64,000 nt of DNA, from the NCBI GenBank assembly GCA_019137255.1, contig WPDH01000280.1, forward strand, positions 1 to 64,000, given 5' to 3'. The position numbers and the translations under genes were made by a program. Shown piece by piece: positions 45,699 to 57,289 of this stretch; positions within the stretch are counted from its first letter, which is position 1, and the number at the start of each line of letters is the position of its first letter. Source of the stretch: Corinectria fuckeliana. Lineage: Eukaryota; Ascomycota; Sordariomycetes; Hypocreales; Nectriaceae. Below the pieces are notes generated by a model. That model did no database searches, was not told the origin of the DNA, and worked only from the letters and a program-made list of their open reading frames with translations.

Positions 45699-47033
45699 AT
45701 GGTCAAGATGGCTATTGCAGGAGGGTCCAGTCGTATGTTCTTCTGTTTCAACAGTTCTATTCACATATGTCATGCTTAGCTTGCAAGCTAACTCGTGGCT
45801 TTAGAATTGGCCAGAGAAGTACTCGACCGACTGGTGGCAACCCAGAAGCATGAGATTACCGCCTTGGTCCGAAGGGTAATGGTTTAAAATTTAGGAAACT
45901 CTTTTCCTGTATAGGAAATACGACTAACTAGCCACTGCAGAATCCTGAACAATTTCCATCTCTCCCTGGCGTTAAATGGGTGCAGACGACATACGAAGAT
46001 AAATCGGAGCTTGTCCGTTTGTTCAAGGGTGTGCATACAGTCCTCTGCTTCTTCGCTGTTCACCTTGACCCGGGGAATGAAAACCAGAAGCGAGTCATCG
46101 ATGCAGCGGTCGAGGCTGGGGTCAAACGCTACGCACCATCCGAGTGGTCAACGTATGTAGCCACACATCTACCCACCTTTGCTGCATCTCAAAGCAATCA
46201 AAGCAGAATTCGGGCTGACTGAGAACTAGTGGCGTGAACCTAGAATCATCACTCGATGTCATGCCGTGGTACGCTGGCAAGGTTGACATTAGTGCCTACC
46301 TGGAGAATCTCAACAAGGAGGGCAAGGTGAGTCTTCGCAAGTTGCCACTGATTGCCAAGCTTAAATCACTGAACTAGCCTTACAAAGGTCCTGGAGTATA
46401 CGCGGTTCCAGCCCGGCTCGTTCCTAGACTATCTCGGCCATCCCCACCGAGTATCGAAGTACATCACTACAGCCCCAGTACAGTTTGACTTTGAAAATCT
46501 ACACGCCATTGTAGTGGAGGGCTCTTTGGAAGATCACATCACGTACACGTCTGTTGAAGACATTGCGAATGTGGTTGCTCGAGCCGTGGACTTTGAAGGC
46601 GAGTGGCCAGTTGTTGGAGGTATCCGCGGAAATCGAGTGACCATTGCAGAACTTCTTCGGATAGGAGAGGCCATTCGAGGTATGTCTAGATCCTGTCTAT
46701 CTCTTTTCACGGTCATTGCTGCAGAATCCACAGCTCAAGTGCAATCACCCAGAATTAACACCTTTTCCAGGCAAGCCATTCACAGTAGACTGGCTCAAGA
46801 TGGAGGACCTCGAGGCAGGATTACTCAAGACTGAAAAGTATCCTCGTCTGGACTTCCCCTCTATCCCGACCGACCAGATCGAGGTGTTTTCTAAGATGGC
46901 TACTACTGGAGTCTTAATTGCTACCAGCCGGGGTGTTTGGACCGTTACGGACGAATGGAACCAGCTCCTGGAAGATTATAAGTTTACTCAAGTCGAAGAC
47001 TTTATCAAGAAGCTGTGGGGAGCGAAAGAGTAG
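45699..47033 (+). CDS. NmrA-like / isoflavone reductase-like NAD(P)-binding protein
   Basis: Six exons: 45699-45732, 45805-45875, 45941-46152, 46230-46326, 46388-46679 and 46771-47033, total 322 aa. All five introns carry GT..AG ends and keep the frame. The N-terminus MVKMAIAGGSSQLAREVLDR is the nucleotide-binding turn, with a variant of GxxGxxG (GGSSQLA). It continues with HEITALVRR, VHTVLCFFAVHLDPGNENQK, GVKRYAPSEWST (the conserved R-F/Y-x-P-S-E-W of isoflavone-reductase-like proteins), and ends with GLLKTEKYPRLDFPSIP. Fungal members act as NAD(P)-sensing regulators or as oxidoreductases on aromatic compounds; the SDR-type catalytic Tyr/Lys pair is not evident, so a sensor role is as likely as catalysis. 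It is divergent from a bZIP gene. Confidence 0.85.
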
Positions 47034-47803
47034 CGTGTGATGGGGGGTATACTCGAGCAACATGCTAGGTGCGATGGATGACGACAGAACAAAGGACGCC
47101 AACCACATGCTGTGTGACGTTAGATGGCCTTATGTACAGTTTCAATACCTGCATCTGTTCTGTGGAAATCCTGGTCTGATGTAATAGTCGGTTACTTGCA
47201 GCACAGCCACAGTGTTCGAATGGTACCTACAGTACATCCCCAAGAATTTCTGTCAGATGGTGACTTTAAGTAGATTTGCCCAAGGACTTCAGCCACTTAC
47301 AGTAAGCCATCACTGCCTGAGTGACAGAGCAACTGAAGCCGCTCGCAAGATAGTCTGTAGGGTAACCAACCATTGAGGGAATCATTCGCTGTCTGACGTA
47401 CGCTAAACAGGGGATATGTGCCCCCGTAATAAAAATACAGGGGGTCGACTAGGTACCTAGGTGCTAGGTAGCACAGCCACGGCGGAGGTACGGAGTACTT
47501 AGGAGGCAGTAATTATCCCGTTACACCTGCTGAGTCAGCCGAGGAGCTAGCTAAGGTACGGGCTACTGTTTGCCTGCTCCACTCGCACCATTCTGGCCTA
47601 ATCAACCTCGTCCGTCTCTCAGATCACCACCCTCAGGGCCAGGCGCCAGCTCACCATCTGCTGCTGCCGCCGTCTTTCCTCCCTCGGTCTTTCCTGCCTC
47701 CAGTCTCCAGTCTCCAGTCGGCAACTTCCGCCCGTCGCCGAGGTTGGCTCCGCATCAGACCGCGAGGCAGGGCCAGCCTCAGAGAGAGGCCCATGCAAAG
47801 ACG
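47034..47803. other. Intergenic; leader of the CCCH gene
   Basis: No separate gene. From 47570 the frame is open into the CCCH protein (Pro/Ser-rich), but it has no ATG before 47804, so I treat it as 5' untranslated sequence. Confidence 0.45.
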
Positions 47804-49465
47804 ATGCCAATCCTGCCCGACGACAAGCTCGATCGAGCGGCCGAGCGGCTCGCCGAGTTTCGGAAGAAGGACGACCTCTCGGACATTCTGGAGCAGTATG
47901 CGACCCTCATTGAGAGCTACAGGCGCCTGAAGAGCGACTACGAAGAGGAGCGAGAAGGCCGGGAGCGCTATAAGCAGCTGGCCCGCGGGCACGAACGCAA
48001 TCCGTTCGCTCTGGTCGTCGTCGACGGCGACGGCTACATCTTCAACGAGAGCCTCGTCGCCGAGGGAGAGGAAGGCGGCGTCAAGGCCGCTAAACAGCTC
48101 AACGACGCCATCCAGTCAAGCCTGCGCCGCAAAGGCCTCGAAAGCTGCGAGGTCATGGTTCGCGTGTACGCAAACCTCGTGGGCTTGTCCAAGTGCCTCA
48201 GCAAGAATGGGCTCTGCGGCGCCGAGAAGCGCTCGCTCGCATCATTCACATCGGGTTTTAACAGATCATACGGTCTGACCGACTTTGTCGACGCCGGTGA
48301 ACTCAAGGAGAACGCCGACCACAAGTTGAAGGCCATGTTGCGGCTCTACGCCGACAACGCCCAATGCAAGCACATCTATTTGGCCGCATGCCACGACGTG
48401 GGCTACGTTGCCGACCTTACTCCCTACCGGGGTAACACGGGGCTGTTCACGTTGATCCGGACGCCAAGCCTGCTATTCCACAACGAATTCAACAAGCTTG
48501 GCATGAACGTTGAAGAGCTTCCTGGAGTATTCCGCACCACGCCTCTAACCTACTCGTCCACCCAGGCCCATGCCTCCAAGACTACTCCTCTGTCAATGGG
48601 AAAACTCAGTGCACAGTTGCCCGAGAACCATGGACAGCTACAGTCCTTTGGAGTATCCGCGAACGATGGTGGTGCGCGCTGCAACTTCTATGCGGCCGGA
48701 AAATGCAAATATGGCAACAGCTGCAAGTTCATACACAGCAGCGCCAAAACCTCGACATCCGATCTCAGCTATGGTGGCCCTACACGGTCTCAAATGAGCC
48801 ATAGCTGGAGGTCCAACGACGATTTTACGGATCCTTTGAACCGCAACTCTAGTTCTACTCGCTTGAAAAGCGACGTCATCCTGCTGCCCAAGCACGACGA
48901 TATCCCGGATGGGCATGTGGCAGTGAACAGACACGGCGAACGTCTGGATCCTTATATGCCTCTCCCATCCGCAAAAGCAATGAAGAGATTCAAGGAAATC
49001 TCTGGTCCTACAAAGCTTTGCAATAAAAAGCTCCTCGCCGACGCTTGTTTCGACGACAACTGCAAATACAACCATAGTCCGATTCCCGATGATCTCAAGC
49101 CGATCCTAGAGCTGCTCTCGCGTACTGTGCCATGCCCTAAGCGTGGCGCTTGCAGGGATGCTAGATGCACATACGGACACGTTTGTCAGAAGATGGACTG
49201 CAAACGCCGCGGCGGGAAAGCCCCGTGCCGGTTCCCGACAAGTATGTGCTCGGGAGATCTTGAGTTGGGTGCAATCATACCCGCCACCACGTCTGTGACC
49301 GCAGCTGCTTCTCCATCTATGAGTTGGGAAGACACGCAGACTACGGAGAAGGACCCAGATCCGCTCCAAGAAGAGGGTGAAGAAGACGGCGCAAGCCTGC
49401 TTCATGAAGATGACCAGCCGTCGACCGATGGAGACGCATCACCACCCTATTACGAGAATTATTGA
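47804..49465 (+). CDS. CCCH zinc-finger protein with coiled coil and PIN/NYN-like domain
   Basis: Single exon, 553 aa from the first in-frame ATG (ACGATGC). Residues about 5-65 form an acidic/basic coiled coil (AERLAEFRKKDDLSDILEQY; DYEEEREGRERY). Residues 67-270 are a conserved fungal domain with scattered acidic residues (VVVDGDGYIFNESL, FVDAGELKENADHKLKAML, AACHDVGYVADL) that look like a PIN/NYN ribonuclease-type fold; this is inference from the acidic pattern. Three CCCH fingers follow: Cys293/301/307-His311 (C-x7-C-x5-C-x3-H), Cys406/415/420-His424 (C-x8-C-x4-C-x3-H) and Cys444/450/455-His459 (C-x5-C-x4-C-x3-H). The C-terminus is acidic and disordered. Likely an RNA-binding or RNA-processing protein. 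Members of this family are common in Sordariomycetes and uncharacterised. Confidence 0.85.
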   Translation: MPILPDDKLDRAAERLAEFRKKDDLSDILEQYATLIESYRRLKSDYEEEREGRERYKQLARGHERNPFALVVVDGDGYIFNESLVAEGEEGGVKAAKQLNDAIQSSLRRKGLESCEVMVRVYANLVGLSKCLSKNGLCGAEKRSLASFTSGFNRSYGLTDFVDAGELKENADHKLKAMLRLYADNAQCKHIYLAACHDVGYVADLTPYRGNTGLFTLIRTPSLLFHNEFNKLGMNVEELPGVFRTTPLTYSSTQAHASKTTPLSMGKLSAQLPENHGQLQSFGVSANDGGARCNFYAAGKCKYGNSCKFIHSSAKTSTSDLSYGGPTRSQMSHSWRSNDDFTDPLNRNSSSTRLKSDVILLPKHDDIPDGHVAVNRHGERLDPYMPLPSAKAMKRFKEISGPTKLCNKKLLADACFDDNCKYNHSPIPDDLKPILELLSRTVPCPKRGACRDARCTYGHVCQKMDCKRRGGKAPCRFPTSMCSGDLELGAIIPATTSVTAAASPSMSWEDTQTTEKDPDPLQEEGEEDGASLLHEDDQPSTDGDASPPYYENY

Positions 49466-49744
49466 GGCTTGCGGGCATATCAGCTCGACGAAGCCTTAGC
49501 TAACAACCTCCTCTACGACTGTTACTAGCGGTAGCTGCTCCGATGTAGAACGTTGCCTTCTGCTTTCCGGTATCGGTTTGATCTGTGGTACTGTCATTAT
49601 CGTTGTCATTTAATAGAAAAACTACCTTCTTTTCTACTCTCTTTAGTCCTAGCAATTTTTGTATGAATCTAGTTTGTTAGTCTGTCACAGAGTCCGATTG
49701 CCCTATAAAACGCAAAAGGAGATAGACAACGCATTTACACTACT

Positions 49745-52172
49745 TTATAGCCAAGTGATGTCAGGTCTTCCTCCAGGCAGCATCATACGGAAAGGCCAGC
49801 CTTGTTTCTGATGAATCGAAGTGACGATTTTCTGCAGCCACAGCGTAGCAAGACACGGCACGACATACTCGCACCTCTCGCTTCTTGACATTTCTACAGC
49901 AGTAGCCCAAGACTGAGTTCCCCCTTCTTCATCGCCCATGCTGAGCTGAGCGTGAGCTATAGACAGATGAATCACAATCGCGGTCCATCTGTGCCTCGCT
50001 CTAAAGATCGAGAGCTGCTCCATCTTCTGCAGGGCTGATCTCCACATCTGCAAGGCCTCTTCATACTGGAGCCTCTCGTGGACCACACGGGCTGCAGCTA
50101 TCAGTCTGCGCATGTGCAGGAGCTGATCGTTGATGTCATCCAACTCAGGCGGCTCAGCATCTGTAAGCTCCTGCAATATTGGGCCCACAGCGTCTAGACT
50201 ACCCTGCCCAAGGTTTGCTTCCACCAATGCCAACGACAAGCGTCTAAATGGACGACCTTTCTTTTGAGACTCTGCTATGCTGCCGAGCTCTTGCTGGAGA
50301 ATTTGAAATGCTTTTTCGTACTCGAGGAGCTCGCAGTATATATCCGCAAGCTTACTGACAATGAGAACGCGGGTGTTGGGCCGTATAGGCGTTGTTGAGT
50401 TCAGCCATAGGTGCTGCTCTAAGGATGCTCGAGCTGTTGAAAAGTCTCCTATCGATTGGAAGAATCTTGCTGCTGTTCCTTGAAGCCTGCGCGTGACCTC
50501 AATCTCAAAGGTTGATAGCGGCTGCAAGCCTTCCCACCCATACATGTGTACGGCAACGTCATTATCATACCGGTGGATCTTGTTCTCAATGTGAGAGATG
50601 TGAAGTCGTCCTCTCAAAGCGTTCTCATAGTGAGTTGCGGGATGCGGACTCTGGCTCAAAAAAGCGTGGACCTTGGCATCGGATTTTTCAAGGTCTCCAT
50701 TTAGGCGATGAATGATACTTTCAAAGAGTGCCACCGAAGCATGTAAGTGAGAAGGCATAGGTTTGCGAAGGAACAGCTTGGCTCGTTCAAGCGCAACTTG
50801 ACGGATCGTGAAAAAGTCTCTTTCGACAAAGAATAGTAGTGCCTCAATAACCTGCGTTCTGAGCGATAAGGGCACTCGTTGTTGTTGTGTAGCTTTATCT
50901 AGTAAGGCCCAGATGGCCTTTTTCAACAGCGGAGACCTGCACAAATATGAGTATAAAACAGGGTGTCTCTTGGGTGCACATATCATACCAGCTAGTGTTT
51001 CCTTCATAGCAAGCAGGGCAGGCAAAACATATTAGTCTTAATCCTAGCGCTGCTAGATCCTCCCTTGTTTGAGGGGACAAAGTGTCAGGAGACATCAGCC
51101 TTGATTCAGGATGAATAGACCAAAGGAGCGTGCCGTCCGCTAGCGTATGGTGTATTATATCTGGACGCTCTCCAGCTTCCGCGAGGCATTTGTCATCTGA
51201 AAACACACTTATCATCTCCAGAGGAAGCCCAAATTCAGTGGCTGTACTAGTTTTGATCTCGCCATCGTCGGTCCAGCGCTTTTGCAAGAGGCGTACACTT
51301 CTCAGCAGCTCCACGGGGACTTCAGAGCCGCCCAGAGCGAGAAGGAGGGTGATGAGCTGATCTGAGCGTTGAAGAATATCTCCATATTCAGAAGAAAGAT
51401 TGTAGTGTGAGATTAAGAGAGCGGGATCTAGAGACACGCTTAGCTAACGAATGGGACTGGGAGAGAGGGAAGAACCACTGACCGTCAATCATGATGGATA
51501 TTAGGCGTTGCACGAAATGGTTATAGACTGGAGCCCCCGAGCTGAGCAGGGACAGGTGATTGAAAGTCTCATCGTCGTCCATACTGAGATATCTCTCGTA
51601 TCTGATATAACGTAGGTAAGTAAGCGTGTGGAGGTAACTACGGTCGGATCCACAACTCACGTTGAAGATGGTATGCTCAGTGGAAGCCAAAGCACCGACC
51701 CAATGCCACCGAGTTTACGTGCTAATTTGATGTACTTCTTCCCTGCGTAACGAAGCTCTGAAATCTTCGATCCCTGGACGAGGCCTGAGATTATTGGTGA
51801 GACCCAGGTTTGGGAGTCTTGGGAATTTAGTCTAGATCTTAGAAATATCGTCACACAGGCGAGTCGGCGACGCAGTTCTGCGTGGACAGAATCGTCGGAG
51901 GACTTCCAGAACCCATCTATATCATCTTTGAATCTAGCGGAGATCTGGTCTACTCTTGATGTGTCAACGGACTGCAGAGACAGTATCTTCATTGTCCGCT
52001 GGCTGTTTGGGATGACCTGGTATCTGACATCGCGTGCGAGCGTCTTTGATTTGGCAAGGACTGTCCGAGCCGCTGCCAGGTGCTTGTTGAGATCTGATAC
52101 AAGAGCCGTGGCCTGGGTCTCGTCGAAGTCTTCGGCCAGTTGCGTAATGGTACTGCACAGACATGGACACAT
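49745..52172 (-). CDS. TPR-like helical-repeat protein (753 aa)
   Basis: Four exons: 52172-51661, 51601-51483, 51427-50989 and 50936-49745. Introns of 59, 55 and 52 nt have consensus ends, and the frame holds through all joins. The N-terminal 170 residues are helical (TQATALVSDLNKHLAAARTV; DDIDGFWKSSDDSVHAEL). The middle (VPVELLRSVRLLQKRW; ADGTLLWSIHPESRL) resembles the winged-helix-like linker that follows NB-ARC domains in fungal STAND proteins. The C-terminal 400 residues are tandem helical hairpins of TPR type (DFSTARASLEQHLW; LLEYEKAFQILQQEL; LQYEEALQMWRSALQKMEQL). No P-loop or NB-ARC motif is present, so it is not a complete NLR. Role unknown; probably a scaffold. Confidence 0.75.
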
Positions 52173-53831
52173 TGTCGTGAGAGTTGCAATGGATGGACAA
52201 GGTAGAGACGGAAGAAGTTGACCATGTTTGTTTTTCGAGGCCGAGTTTCGGACTCAATTAGGGCCCCACCGGGATCACGTGAAGGTATTGCCGCATGGGC
52301 GTGAGATGCCATCACCGAGACGCTTGAAACCCCCGTGATTTATTATTTCAACGCAGGACTGTAGCTCGTGAGAACCTTGAATGCTCCTTATACAAATGAA
52401 GCATGAGTGAACCATTTGTTAACAACTCGGACAATGGTTCCAATTATTGGCTAGGTTTCGGAGTGACTGTGTGGGTAAGAAGAATGATTCGAGCCATGCT
52501 GCAAGAGTAAGGCGACAACGAGACAGGAAGGAAGACTGGGATCGCTGTGGTTCTTACGAAGCTCCCTGTGTGCTGTTAGGCTTTGCGTTGCAAAAAGGCC
52601 TCTCGCGGAGTAGAAGTGCGAGGAATATGGCAAAGTCTTGGGACGATAAGCAAGAAAGGCCTACTGAATTTGACCCAGGAGTCTTGTTGTACCCTTACGC
52701 GACCTGAAATGATTGATCATAGGAACCCTGGACTTATAACCTAGATGAGCACACTCCGCGCCAAGCCCTATAATGCATCGCAAATAGTCTCGCTTAATGA
52801 TTTCTAGGGTATTTCTTTCTATCACTGTGAAAATAATATGGGTGGAGTCCCTGTCAGGTGGGGTTGTAGATCTCTCACTTTGAGAAGTTTCGTAGCAATG
52901 TCAGGGAGGCAGTGGCCCGATTAATTGGGGGTTTATTGAACAAGGATTCTTATCTGATCTGTACATGCATCTGATTACCGTGGTATCCTGAGATGAAAGT
53001 CATGGAAACTGTACCCGGGAGGCCGCCTTATCCTCGTGCTGGGACCGGAATCCCAAATCCGGATCCCATGGCACAAGTCCTAGAATTGGGCTGTAGTTAA
53101 ATCCTTCCTTCCATAAAAACAGTATGTTAAATTCCCAGACCTCGCTGTGGTATTAAAAGCTGAATCCCTTCACGAAAAACTCCAACTTTATTTGTTCTTT
53201 TATTTACTCATCCCGTCTCATTAGTGCCGTTCTATGGGGAAAGCTAAAAGCGCAGCAAATACCCTCCACCTAGGCTATAATTAAAAGGAGCTTAGAGAAA
53301 GAAAGCAATATTGTGTTGGTGACATTAGACTTCTAGGGTTTAATGACATTTATCTTCCGCCTTGCCTTTGAATGAAGACCTGTCATAGCAGCTTAGTACT
53401 GCTTGTCCGACCATTCTAAACCCTCTTATCCTATTGCATTTTATCAACTGTATCCCCCTTCCTTTCCTTTAATACCCCTTTCCTGGACCGAGCAATTCCC
53501 ATTTCCAACTCCATCTATTTGATCCTCTAGGGTATGTGCTTTCTAGGCTGGGGTCTCCCTCATTGAAGTGCCTTCCCCACCAACAAAATGCCGTGTCTTA
53601 GCACATCCGATAACCCGAGATATGCGATAACCCAGGACTACGTCCCAGATATGTAGCATATCCCGGGCTAGTAGTGGCGTACGAGTTGGATTCATATCAA
53701 CTACCGACAACCATCAACAACTTGGAACGTGCGTGCATTCAGGTCTCCCACCTCTTCCGTCAAGTTGCATCAAACACGCGCCAACTTACGACTTGACCTT
53801 TCTTGTTTTTCTCGCTTGGTATCACTTTCAC
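52173..53831. other. Intergenic, no gene
   Basis: 1.66 kb between two divergently transcribed genes (TPR-like and kinase). Only short frames; pyrimidine-rich stretches near 53400-53530 are probably part of the kinase promoter. Confidence 0.45.
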
Positions 53832-55357
53832 ATGGCGTCACTTTTTCGGCGATTGCCTTGGCCTGGCCGGATATGGAAACCTCTTACCTTCTCCAACCCT
53901 AATTTCACGCGAATTGCCCTGGGTGAGAAGATAGAGGAGGAGCTCTTCCCCGACTACATCGCATCGCGTTACTACCCGGTCCGCATTGGCGAAGTCCTCA
54001 GGGATCGCTACCAGATTGTTGGCAAGCTGGGCTTTGGAGCCAGCTCGACAGTTTGGTTGGCGCGCGACCTAGAGTAAGATGCTCCGGTGTCCACTCATCT
54101 GACCTGCTACACGCGACGCTTTGCTAACAGGGAGTGTAGCGGTCGTCGGCATGTGGCACTAAAGCTTTTCGTACACTCCAAGTCGATGGGCGAGCAGCTG
54201 GATCACGAACTCACAATGTACAAGCGTATCTCCGCATCTTTGGCAAAGCATCCCGGTCGCGGTGCCGTCAGGGAACTCCTGGACTCTTTCGATGTTACTG
54301 GACCAGACGGATCCCACCGATGCCTAGTGCATCCTCCACTGTGGGAGAGCGTCCTGACTTTTCTTCACCGCAACCCAGTGAGGAGACTACCCGCGCCGGT
54401 CCTCGCCTTCGTCCTCCGTTGCCTCTTCCTTGCTTTGGATTTTCTGCATACAGAATGCCAGATCATCCACACAGGTGCGTATGAGCGGACCGAACCGAGC
54501 GGAACTATTCTTGGTTGTGTTTCATTCGCCCACGATGAACGGTGCTGAACTGTTGCCGAGTAGATATTAAAGCCGATAATATTATGTTTGGCATCGAGGA
54601 CGATTCAGTTTTCAGCGCATTCGAGGAGCAAGAGCTGCTCGACCCGTCTCCGCGAAAGTTGGTGGATGGAAGAGTCGTTTATGTGTCACGCGAGCTCCAA
54701 ATGCCAAAGCATTGGGGCGCACCGGTCCTCTGTGATTTCGGCTCTGCCGTTTCCGGGGACACGGAGCATCTGGAGGACATACAGCCCGATATATACAGAG
54801 CACCCGAGGTCATCCTAGAAGCACCATGGTCGTATCAGGTTGATATATGGAACACGGGTTGCATGGTAAGGACTCGAACTAAACATGGGACCTCGCAGAT
54901 TCAAGGCTGATCCGCGTCCGTACCATCTTTTCCAGATCTGGGATCTTTTTGAAAGTGATCATCTATTTACGGGATGCGACCCGGAGTCTCAGACGTACCG
55001 CAGCCGGGCGCACCTTGCCGAGATGATTGCATTGCTTGGAAAACCTCCGCAGGCGCTCCTCCATTCCGGCAAGTCGAGCCATAAATTCTTCACTGATAAA
55101 GGTAAGCTCGCCGTGCCCAGGACTGGGCTACAACATCTTCTCCTTGCTGACAAGACTCTGCTTGTTCTACAGGGGACTTCCGTAAAGATATTGCACTCCC
55201 GAAAAGCACATCGCTCGAGGAGAAAGAGATCGGGCTGGAGGGGGAGAGTAAAAAGAGGTTTCTTGCCATGATGCGGAAGATGCTCCATTGGGACCCTTCG
55301 AAGCGTTCCTCGGCGAAGGCACTGGCCGACGATGAATGGATCATGGAGAATATGTAA
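53832..55357 (+). CDS. SRPK-type serine/threonine protein kinase
   Basis: Five exons: 53832-54073, 54131-54474, 54564-54865, 54936-55101 and 55173-55357, total 412 aa, all with GT..AG introns in frame. Kinase landmarks: Gly-rich loop LGFGASSTVWLARD (66-79), Lys92 in VALK, catalytic Asp196 in TDIKADN with Asn201, DFG at 253-255 (LCDFGSA) and APE at 275-277, then VDIWNTGCMIWDLFESDHLF. The HRD motif is HTD here. The acidic insertion between the two lobes and the text SRAHLAEMIALLG are typical of fungal SRPK-like kinases that phosphorylate Arg-Ser-rich splicing factors. The N-terminal 50 residues (FPDYIASRYYPVRIGEVLRD) also match this family. All catalytic residues are present, so it should be active. 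Length fits the compact fungal-expanded members. Confidence 0.9.
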
Positions 55358-55889
55358 AAAGGTGCGTACGGACCACGATGATGGCCGCGGGGCCTGCTCA
55401 GTGTGTCCACAGACAATAACTATTGAGGGTGTTCTGGATCCCGGTCTTGGACAGCTTAGGTGAGATGTAGACTAATCAGATGATGGCAATGCTTACTGTA
55501 GCCGGATTTGTTGATTGAAAATCGAACACAATGGTCAAGTCATCATCATCCCGGGTAAAAAGGGAAAAGAGGATGCGCCACGTCGTTCCTTTGGCAAGGA
55601 TTGAATCATCCGGCCCTCTTCATTGGGTATCCGTTGGGTCATGATCCCTGCCTCTGCTTACTACAGGGCCAAGTTTACTACTGAACGTACGAAGTACATA
55701 CCTAATACATTCCCCAGGTCTCCCCAGGTTGCCCCAGATTGATGCCGAGTTTGCTTCCGCCTTGTCCCCGCGCGATATAATCCTCCCACGGGGGAAGGGA
55801 CCAGTTCCTCTTCCTCGTCCCACCTCGTCTTCTCGTCTTCTCTCCGACGGACCGTATCCTCGTCATGACCTCCCCCCGAACCTCGAGGC
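55358..55889. other. Intergenic, promoter side of the rhodopsin-like gene
   Basis: No gene. A CCCCAGGTCTCCCCAGGTTGCCCCAG direct-repeat-like motif lies near 55714-55738. Confidence 0.4.
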
Positions 55890-57226
55890 ATGGCATTGTC
55901 TCCCGAGGTCGTCCTCGACATCGCCTCGGCCAGCGTGTGCGCGGCGCTGATGCTGTCGCGATGCGCCTACCGTGCCCTCTACCGATGCAAACTGCACCCG
56001 ACCTGCCACCGCACTTGGCGCATCGACGACTTCTACATAGCCATTGCCCTCCTCCCGCTGGTCGGACGCACCACCTGCATCGTCCTCTCCTTCGTCCTGA
56101 ATCCGACGCATACGTACGAGCAAGCCACCGAGGCCGAAGCGATAGCCCAAGGCCTGTCGGTCGAGCGGCTGGACCACGACCGAATACAATCCCACAAACT
56201 CTTGATTCCCGGCCGGATATGTTATGCGTTGTTGTGCGTGCTCTACGGAGAACAACTTCTGCTAGTACTCCTGAAGCTCGTGCTGACTGCGGGTAGTCTA
56301 TGGTGTCTTAAGCTTGGCCTGCTTGCGTTCTACTCTCGCTTCATTTACGTCTTTCATTGGGGAAAATCCGTCGCCAACGCGCTCTGGGGTTTCATCGCCC
56401 TTACCTTTGTCGCCGTGTTTATCACCACGTTGGTAGAATGCCGTCCGCTTTCGCTGTAACTCAACCCGAATGGCGCCTTGTACGTAGGTAAAGGCAAAGC
56501 TGAACATGCCATAGGATGTGGGCGTTGAACACTGGCGATGACAGTATGTCGGTCCCATGGAGGTTTAGGAGTCTCTTGTCCTAATCAACTCAATCGCTGA
56601 CACCTTCATCACAGGCAAGACGTGCCACCGCGCTTTGGGCAACCTGATATTAATGGCTGTCTGCAACATCATATCCGATGTCGCCCTGATAATACTGCCC
56701 TTTCCTATCCTACAGCACTTGCGACTCGACCTGAAAGCGTGCGTGGCGAAGCCCTCTGGTATGCGGCTTGCATTCTGACAAGCGCGTAGGAAAATCCAGC
56801 TCGGCTTCTTGTTCAGCGTCGGGGCTGTCGTTGTGGCCATCACGATACTACGAATACCTCTCATCCTCAACCAATCAGTATCCCAAAAGTCTCGCTCGAT
56901 GGTATATCGCTCTCGCGTCTTTGTTTGCTCTGTCTAACACAATGCCGCAGTGGGCTTCCATTGAGATTCTATGCGCTTGCGTGGTGGCCAACACGCCATT
57001 CTTCTACGCACTACTTAAAGACCTTCAGCGACGACACGACGACAGGACTGCGCCTACGGGCACCGTCTACGGGGGGGGACTTTTATATGCAAAGCTTACC
57101 TTCTTCCTCCGGCCATGCTCAAGTGGCCAACACCTCGAAGTCGTCGAGCAGCAGATGGGAACGCGTCTAAAGGCCATCAGATCGCTAACACGCTTGATAC
57201 TGATGCAGGATATCATGTTCTTGTAG
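55890..57226 (+). pseudogene. Fungal rhodopsin-like membrane protein with in-frame TAA
   Basis: Five exons: 55890-56233, 56297-56487, 56615-56738, 56790-56901 and 56951-57226. All introns have GT..AG ends; the first is 63 nt, so the frame also reads through it. The 348-residue product has seven hydrophobic segments of the fungal rhodopsin-like integral membrane family: WRIDDFYIAIALLPLVGRTT, LIPGRICYAL, LWCLKLGLLAFYSRF, WGFIALTFVAVFITTLVECR, ILMAVCNIISDVALIILPFP and GFLFSVGAVVVAITILRI. The TAA at 56457-56459 (codon 169) falls right after the conserved ECRPLSL, where relatives have an aromatic YW-type motif. It may be a recent nonsense change or small deletion. Otherwise the reading frame is perfect, so recent loss, a sequencing error or readthrough are all possible. 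Ligand or role unknown. Confidence 0.65.
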
Positions 57227-57289
57227 CTTTGTAATTGTTTATATGACTAATACCCTGATGATAACCGTCCGTTATCAAAGGACTTTTGC

